Part shown: in pieces, positions 42,981 to 47,639 of the stretch
How the letters are laid out: every line of letters begins with the position of its first letter
How positions within the stretch are numbered: position 1 is the first letter of the stretch
From: Chara braunii
Lineage: Eukaryota; Streptophyta; Charophyceae; Charales; Characeae
DNA: 47,639 bases
Direction: 5' to 3'
NCBI GenBank assembly: GCA_003427395.1
Contig: BFEA01000226.1
Coordinates: 1,979,855 to 2,027,493, forward strand
Notes under the pieces: generated by a model
The model's database searches: none
What the model was told of the DNA's origin: nothing
The model's input: only the letters and a program-made list of their open reading frames with translations
Position numbers and translations under genes: made by a program

Positions 42981-43885
42981 AATTGAGCGATGGGAAAGCA
43001 GGATTACCACAGAGGCAAGGAATCGGAGGGGTGTGAGAAACAGTCGCAGTGGTGAGTGAATGGCGGAGGTAAGAGACAAGAGTTGGGACTGTAAGACTTG
43101 CAAGGGCAAGAGAGGGAGATGGGAGGTGTACGATTTGGGGCATCAGTGGGTATGAGGAGGAGGAATGCAACGAGTGCTTACTTGAGGTGAGTGAGGGGAG
43201 GTGGGAGACTACTGCATTCCCCTGAATGCAATGCGTTGTGCTGATGAATGTGTACAAAGTGTTTTTCTGCTCCAATTGCATTGGCGAGGGTGTGTTGGGG
43301 AAGACGGTAGTTGCGGTGAGAGGTATGGACGGAGGTAGTAATGAGAGAAAAGTGGGTACCATAGTGTTGGAAGGAGAGGGTACCGTAGTGTTGGAAGGAG
43401 AGGGGAGGTGTGGTGATCGAGGGCAGAGACCAGGTGATTGGTGATGAGTGAGGGAAGTGGCGCGTGACACCGTAGCGTGGAAATAGCGCACCGGTACAAG
43501 GAACAACTTGAAGAGCGGAGGAAAGACCCACACGGCTGGGTGAGTTCAGGCGGGAGAGGAGGGGATTGCAAAATGGGAGAATGGCAGCTGGGAGATTATA
43601 TGAAGTGAGGGGATCGTAAAGGATAGGGTGAGAAATGGGAATCTACGATTGGAGAGTAGATCTCGGAAAGGAAAGAAGATGAGAGAAGTGGAAGAGACCG
43701 GCTAGCGGATGTGAAGTGGAAAGTTTTGGAGTAAGAAAAATACAGAAATAGCAGGGCAGGAAAGTGCGTGGAGTAGGCGAGTTAAGAGAGGCTGGTCACA
43801 GTCCTCAGAGACACAGAAGAGTACTTGGTAACAAGTTACAGAACACAGGTGGCACTGCCAGTCTGGGTATAGGACATAACTGTAC
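42981..43885. other. G/A-rich interval without gene
   Basis: A purine-rich plus strand. GGTACC.TAGTGTTGGAAGGAGAGG is repeated at 43355 and 43379. No supported gene. Confidence 0.5.
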
Positions 43886-44217
43886 GAGTGCATAGGGACA
43901 CTGGACCCACGTTCCAGCATAGCAGTCATATCTCTTTAACTGCCAGTACACGGCCCCAGCCTTGCTGAAAAGAAGACTCGTCGCCTACAAAAATTTCGGA
44001 GGCCTAGCGCTGTAGGTAAATTGAATTGGCGGTGGGCGGCCTCTGAAAAGGGCCTGCGACCGATAGCTGGATGTCCTGGCGGTTCAAGAGGACACAACGG
44101 TGCTCGGAGACGGATTTCATAGCAGTCATAGCTCCCCACCAATAGATGATGGAGCCTTCAATACAGGGACCTGCTCAAGGAGGATGCTCTCATCACCTGG
44201 TTAAGCAGGACTCCCGA
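43886..44217 (+). repeat. Dispersed repeat R1, copy 4, split by an insertion
   Basis: The R1 leader (GGGACACTGGACCCACGTTC CAGCA) ends at 43930. The rest (AGCTCCCCACCAATAGATGA, TGGAGCCTTCAATACAGGGA, GATGCTCTCATCACCTGG) resumes at 44131. Between them is a TIR element with TAGCAGTCATA on both sides (43920-43930 and 44120-44130). Confidence 0.7.
43931..44119 (+). mobile_element. MITE related to 668-833, inserted in R1
   Basis: The left end TTTAACTGCCAGTACACGG with GGCCCCAGCCTTG inside matches the 668-833 MITE. The matching right TIR (complement TTGAACCGCCAGGACATCC) ends at 44087. An 11-bp direct repeat TAGCAGTCATA brackets 43931-44119, so either 32 bp beyond the TIR belong to the element or the duplication arose otherwise. 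Confidence 0.65.
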
Positions 44218-44245
44218 GGCATGAAGTTTTTGTACTATATATAGG

Positions 44246-44395
44246 CTCCTGATGAGTCGGTGAAACTCCGACGAAACAGTTCGTCACAGCCCGTTGTTTG
44301 TTGTCCTCTTCTACCTCTCTGCCTCCGGTTCACCGGGCAGTTCTGTTTGTGACGATATATATTCTGTTTGTGACGATATATATTGTATATATATC
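44246..44395 (+). ncRNA. Hammerhead unit U1 (stem I incomplete)
   Basis: CTCCTGATGAGTCGGTGAAA, CTCCGACGAAACAG: the conserved core and a perfect stem II (GTCGG/CCGAC) are present, but the 5' strand of stem I (GAGG) is replaced by unrelated sequence, so self-cleavage is not expected. Downstream is the family tail: GTCACAGCCC, a CTGCC..GGGCAG hairpin, and a doubled TCTGTTTGTGACGATATATA (44342-44383). Confidence 0.8.
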
Positions 44396-44399
44396 TGAT

Positions 44400-44515
44400 T
44401 TGACGAAACTCCGACGAAACAGTTTGTCACAGCCCCTCGTTTGTTGTCCTCTTCTCTCTCTCTGCCTACGGTTTACCGGGCAGTTCTGTTTGTGACGATA
44501 TATGCTACGACTTCG
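44400..44515 (+). ncRNA. Hammerhead unit U2 (5' truncated)
   Basis: Begins GACGAAACTCCGACGAAACA and lacks the CUGAUGA box and the first strand of stem II. The tail (TTTGTCACAGCCCCTCGTTT, GCCTACGGTTTACCGGGCAG) is almost identical to that of U3 at 44845-44930. It is in direct tandem with U1. Confidence 0.8.
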
Positions 44516-44793
44516 CTAGCTTCCTGCTATGGTTTTTTCCGGTCAGGTCGAGCGGCAGTGGTCGGGGCCGTTACTAGGCGGCCTTGCTGTGCCTGTAGTG
44601 CCAGCGGCGTGTCTGGAGTGTATTTTTTGGCTGTGACAGACCTTTCTTTGTTTCGTGGATGTTTTGNTGGCTTGTGATGGGGTGTGAACCGACAGTCTGT
44701 AGAGTTTTCCATCTGGTGTGGGTGAGTGATAGTCTACTTNGATTTTGGTTAAGGTAGATTATCATTTACAGTGTAATCAGTGAGGGGATTCTG
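44516..44793 (+). other. Segment between hammerhead units U2 and U3
   Basis: 280 bp, moderately GC-rich, with single N at 44667 and 44740. A foldback TGATAGTCTACTT / AAGGTAGATTATCA (44727-44766) lies just before U3. No ORF is supported. It may be the body of a retrozyme-like element between two terminal units. Confidence 0.5.
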
Positions 44794-44851
44794 CAGACTG
44801 TTGAGGGTTCAGCCTCCTGATGAGTCAGTGAAACTCCGACGAAACAGTTTG
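44794..44851 (+). ncRNA. Type III hammerhead ribozyme, complete
   Basis: All parts are in order: stem III CAGACTG (44794-44800) pairs with CAGTTTG (44845-44851), seven pairs with one G.U. The cleavage triplet is GUU, with the cut expected after 44802. Stem I is GAGG/CCTC (44803-44806, 44813-44816) with loop GTTCAG. The core is CTGATGA (44817-44823) and stem II is GTCAG/CCGAC with loop TGAAACT and one A.C mismatch. GAAA is at 44841-44844. Opening through stem III makes it type III, as in viroid-like RNAs and plant retrozymes. GUU is less usual than GUC, and the stem II mismatch may lower activity. Confidence 0.85.
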
Positions 44852-44959
44852 TCACAGCCCCTCGTTTGTTGTCCTCTTCTCTCTCTCTGCCTACGGTTTA
44901 CCGGGCAGTCCTGTTTGTGACGATATATATGACGATATATATGTATATATATTGTTACA
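44803..44959 (+). mobile_element. Retrozyme-like terminal unit U3
   Basis: From the cleavage site the unit runs through the hammerhead core, GTCACAGCCCCTCGTTTG, the CTGCC..GGGCAG hairpin and GACGATATATA repeats to TATTGTTACA, an LTR-like CA end. A tRNA-iMet-type primer site follows at once. Plant retrozymes are non-autonomous LTR retroelements with type III hammerheads in their LTRs, iMet primer sites and circular RNA intermediates. The matching second terminal unit would be U4 at 47581, but the 2.6-kb interior is longer than is usual and contains other inserted elements. Confidence 0.6.
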
Positions 44960-44960
44960 A

Positions 44961-44972
44961 GAATATCAGAGC
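44961..44972 (+). promoter_or_regulatory. Primer-binding-site-like sequence (tRNA-iMet)
   Basis: GAATATCAGAGC lies 2 nt after the LTR-like CA end. The plant initiator-Met primer site is TGGTATCAGAGC; nine consecutive bases (TATCAGAGC) match and the three 5' bases do not. The position, directly after a hammerhead-bearing terminal unit, raises its weight. Confidence 0.55.
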
Positions 44973-45224
44973 GCAAAAACGAAAACAACAGAAAGAAAAC
45001 AAGGGAAAAATGAATTCGTTTTTTTTTTTTTAATCTTCGTTCTTACAACGCTTCACTGGTCAGAACCTCTTTTGCGTACGAGGCCGCCCACGTGGATGTA
45101 GGTTGAGCGGCGGCTGCCCCCACCCCCGTGTGTCATATCGACCCTCTTGCACACAGGCAAAGCTCAAAGAGGCAAAACAGCCGAACACAACAAAAGAAGG
45201 GGGAAAGGAACCCTAGATGACGAG
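44973..45224. other. Segment downstream of the primer site
   Basis: A-rich then T-run, followed by a GC-rich block (45075-45130). No gene is recognised. Possibly the interior of the retrozyme-like element. Confidence 0.4.
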
Positions 45225-45575
45225 TCCCACATGTTAGCACCGTTTCCACGTCATGGGCCAAACGACGGGACGAGACCAGCGAGGATATCAAAACACCGTG
45301 CCTGCAAAAAAAAGGAATCAATCTATTTCGACTGCCACCGTCTGTGCTGAAGCATGTCCAACAAAACATAAAAGATGATCCCACATAAAAGCACCGCCCC
45401 CAATTGCACAGGCCGAACAACGGGAAACAACCAACCAGGATGCTAAAATAAAAAAGAACCCGGATGACTACCGGTAGTCCCACATGAAAGCACTGCTACG
45501 CATTGCACATCCCAAAATAGGCTAAACCATAGTTAAAACCAAAACCGGGACCAAACCAACCGGGACGCAGCAGAC
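45225..45575 (+). repeat. Three degenerate repeats starting TCCCACAT
   Basis: Copies at about 45225, 45379 and 45477: TCCCACAT(G/A).(T/A)AGCAC.G, CCAA/CGCATTGCAC, then GGCC.AAC.ACGGGA.. and CCA(G/A)C.(A/G)GGA. TCCCACAT resembles the core of the plant U-snRNA upstream element (RTCCCACATCG), but no snRNA follows at the expected distance. Confidence 0.5.
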
Positions 45576-46050
45576 AAGGTTACCAAAACAAATTCTACAA
45601 TTATATCCATAGTTAAAAGGAAAAAAAAACAGAAAAAAAACAAAAAACAATTTCTACCATAACCAAAGAAGAGCCTGCTAGTGCAGGTCATATATCCTGT
45701 CTTTCTTTTCTTTCTTTTCTTTCTTTTCTGTCTTTTCCTTTTCTTAAGAAGTGGGATGGTGCTCGGTGCTCCAATCTATTTGTGGGGAGCAACAAGTGCT
45801 GCGAACCAGGCCCAGCGTCCCTTGACATAACAATTTAGGTATACTGCCGCCATTACCCAGCTTCGGCTAAATATAGCAAGGCTACTCCTGACGACTGCGC
45901 AGTTTCTGAAAGTCTAACGATCTTTGAACAATCAGAAGGTCCTACCAAACTTCAAGTTCACGCTGTTCACAGAGCATACAAGCTGCTGGAACCATTCAAG
46001 CGGAATGGGAGAGGATTGAATAGTACCCGCTACTAATCCCCAGTACACCT
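45576..46050. other. Non-coding interval
   Basis: A CTTTT microsatellite (45701-45740) lies in otherwise unremarkable sequence. Confidence 0.6.
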
Positions 46051-46160
46051 AAATTTGAAAAGGAGAGTACCCGCTACTACTCCCTCCACGGCAAAGAGGA
46101 ATGGGAGAGGAAACCAACCTAATCTTGTCTTAGGGTGCGGGTACTCTCCTTTTCAAATTT
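46051..46160. repeat. Perfect 24-bp inverted repeat
   Basis: Arms 46051-46074 and 46137-46160 are exact complements (AAATTTGAAAAGGAGAGTAC plus CCGC) with a 62-bp loop. A related partial arm TAGTACCCGCTACTAATCCC lies at 46021, and GGAATGGGAGAGGA is repeated at 46002 and 46098. Confidence 0.95.
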
Positions 46161-46621
46161 CCTCAGGCAACCTCCACGTGGGCGCCCCTTCAAACAAACT
46201 TGCTTAGCCAAATCTCCACTCTCCTCCAACACCAGCCTAATACCCTCAGGTATCTATAATAAATATTAGTAACCTTATTTTTCTTTGGTTTCGTAAACAA
46301 AAGATGCAGATCAAACCAACAACTAAGGATAATAGCAGACAAAGTAATGCTCAAGGCAGGGGGGGGGGTGTATGAGGAGTGTATTGGCAGCAGAACAAGG
46401 GAGGTCAAGAAGTTGGGACCCTGAACGCGATCGTCTCCTACGTGCGCCAAACGCGTGTCATCGTAGACGATTACAACAACGATGAGTGACACAAATGTGT
46501 GACATTGGGCAAACAGTGGGCAGTTCGATAGCGGGAGTTGTTGTTGGTGTTTTTACAGAAACTGCTTATTTAATTTTTAGGGGTAACCATGCCGGAGTCA
46601 CAAAAAGGAGGGTTATAAATC
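46161..46621. other. Non-coding interval
   Basis: No gene is recognised. A 9-bp G-run lies at 46360. Confidence 0.5.
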
Positions 46622-46771
46622 ATAATTGCACTTTGGGGCAAGATACAGTTTGCAGTTGCACTATCGGGCAAGATACAGTTTGCAATCGCACTTGGGGCAA
46701 CCTACCTGGCCCGACAGCTGGGTTGTATACATTGCCCGAACTGCCGTTCTCTTGGCCCATAGTGCAATTAT
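46622..46771. mobile_element. 150-bp MITE with internal 30-bp tandem repeat
   Basis: The left end ATAATTGCACTTTGGGGCA and the right end, complement ATAATTGCACTATGGGCCA, match at 17 of 19. The left end is itself iterated (units at 46626, 46656, 46686: TTGCACTTTGGGGCAAGATA, CAGTTTGCAG, period 30). No ORF. Confidence 0.75.
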
Positions 46772-47104
46772 AAGTCATTTTTTGCGACTCCCGCGTAGTT
46801 TCCCATAATGTTTATCACAAACTTGCAGGACGTGTATTTTTTCTTAAAGGATGAAGTCCATTGTACATCATATGTCTTGCGCTTTCAATGACTTTTTAGT
46901 AGCCAGGCAGCACAGGATGGAGTGCAGTTATCTGCGTTCAAGTTCTTTCTGCGCTTCGCTGCTCATTGCAACACTTTTAGGCCACGTGATGATTTGCTAG
47001 ATTGTTCTTCATTTTGCATTCATTAGTCAGGAACATTTTTTTGTTCGCAATGTCAACCGTCTACTTCTTGCCGTGATATGTCATGTTATCCATCTCCCTT
47101 TCTT
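46772..47104. other. Non-coding interval
   Basis: No feature was seen. Confidence 0.5.
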
Positions 47105-47226
47105 TGTTTCTTTTCTTTTCTTTTCTTTTCTTTTCTTTTCTTTTCTTTTCTTTCCTTTTTTTTTCTTTTCTTTTCTTTTTTTTTCTTTTTCTTTCTTCGA
47201 TCTCTTTTTCTTTTTTTTTCTTTTTT
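47105..47226. repeat. TTTTC microsatellite
   Basis: About 50 bp of perfect TTTTC pentamers grades into an imperfect T/C tract. Phe/Leu-rich and Lys-rich frames across it are artefacts. Confidence 0.95.
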
Positions 47227-47233
47227 GTTGATA

Positions 47234-47580
47234 TATATAGCACACCGAACATGTTTGGTGCCCCACCGAGCAGCCGAACATGTTCGGACGCTCGGCCGAG
47301 CGCGAACCGAACGTGTTAGGCCGAGCGCAAATCAGGGGGTTGCCGAACGTATCCTCGTGTGCGTGTGGTGTGTGGGGTGTGTCTGTGGGGTGTGTGTATG
47401 TGTGTGTATAGGTTCAGGAGTGAAGAGCAATGCCCCCAGGGGCCCCCAACCCCCTATTATATATTTTTTAAAAATAAAAAAAATAAAAAAATGAAAATGT
47501 TCTGGCTCGGTCGATTTTGGGTCACGTTCGAGCTCGGTACCGAGCGTTCGGGTTCGGTCAGCGAGCCCGAATGTGATATA
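47234..47580. mobile_element. CCGAAC-rich foldback element inserted at a hammerhead unit
   Basis: Ends TATATAGCACACCGAAC and, as complement, TATATCACATTCGGGCTC. Near both ends are palindromes (CCGAACATGTTCGG, GAGCTCGGTACCGAGC, CGCTCGGCCGAGCG). A TG-rich tract and an A/T-rich centre lie between. The right end is directly joined to CAGCCTCCTGATGAG of the next hammerhead unit, replacing its GAGG strand. Confidence 0.55.
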
Positions 47581-47639
47581 CAGCCTCCTGATGAGTTGGT
47601 GAAACTCCGACGAAACAGTTTGTCACAGCCCCTCGTTTG
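47581..47639 (+). ncRNA. Hammerhead unit U4, cut by the window end
   Basis: CAGCCTCCTGATGAGTTGGT, GAAACTCCGACGAAACAG, TTTGTCACAGCCCCTCGTTT: core intact, stem II GTTGG/CCGAC (one G.U pair), stem I 5' strand missing. The 3' 39 nt are identical to U3, so the copies are recent or homogenised. Confidence 0.8.

Noticed and set aside
42430-43533. The longest open frame in the window (367 aa, minus strand)
   Set aside because: It runs through the 152-bp and 28-bp minisatellites and reads as Cys/His/Pro repeats; no family resemblance.
47078-47494. 138-aa plus-strand open frame
   Set aside because: Phe/Leu-rich translation of a TTTTC microsatellite and adjacent TG repeat.
1-47639. CRISPR arrays or bacterial operons
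   Set aside because: No regularly spaced direct repeats with unique spacers; the gene structure is eukaryotic.

Overview
The window is eukaryotic nuclear DNA. GT-AG introns of 1.6 to 5.3 kb, long microsatellites, homopolymers and many nested mobile elements rule out a prokaryote. A plant-type eL31 gene, an Obg GTPase gene with large introns, a mitochondrial insertion carrying an rps3 exon split at the intron position known from land plants, and a retrozyme-like element with a tRNA-iMet-type primer site point to a streptophyte. The repeat load would suit a charophyte alga such as Chara, but that is only a guess.

Layout. 1-5.2 kb: repeats and foldback elements, including a hammerhead remnant (minus strand), a 166-bp TIR element and palindrome-rich blocks. 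5.3-13.0 kb: the 3' half of an Obg-family GTPase gene on the plus strand (exons 5291-5365, 10617-11116, 12845-12992). Its 5.25-kb intron holds two head-to-head Ty3/gypsy remnants and a U6 snRNA pseudogene joined to the end of the reverse transcriptase fragment. 13.2-14.6 kb: GA and TG microsatellites and three hammerhead copies on the minus strand. 15.6-15.9 kb: a possible orphan exon. 17-19.8 kb: tandem duplication, a second gypsy RT remnant and a dispersed repeat family. 20.2-22.7 kb: a mitochondrial-type insert, minus strand, with a group II intron RT, rps3 exon 1 of exactly 74 nt, a group II domain V/VI, a 41-nt cox1 exon and the start of a group I intron. 22.7-35.2 kb: mostly AT-rich repetitive DNA with two copies, in opposite orientation, of a ~0.75-kb TIR element, the second interrupted by another TIR element with a 5-bp target duplication.

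35.9-37.9 kb: the ribosomal protein eL31 gene, two coding exons, complete, 120 aa. 40.4-41.9 kb: three further U6-derived copies among inverted and tandem repeats. 42.2-42.8 kb: minisatellites. 43.9-47.6 kb: a cluster of hammerhead-bearing units on the plus strand; the unit at 44794 folds as a full type III hammerhead and is followed by a primer-binding-site-like sequence, the architecture of a plant retrozyme. The window ends inside another hammerhead unit.

The two nuclear genes are housekeeping genes of translation and ribosome biogenesis and look otherwise unrelated. Everything else is transposon, retroposon or organelle-derived sequence. All calls come from reading the sequence; no database search was run.
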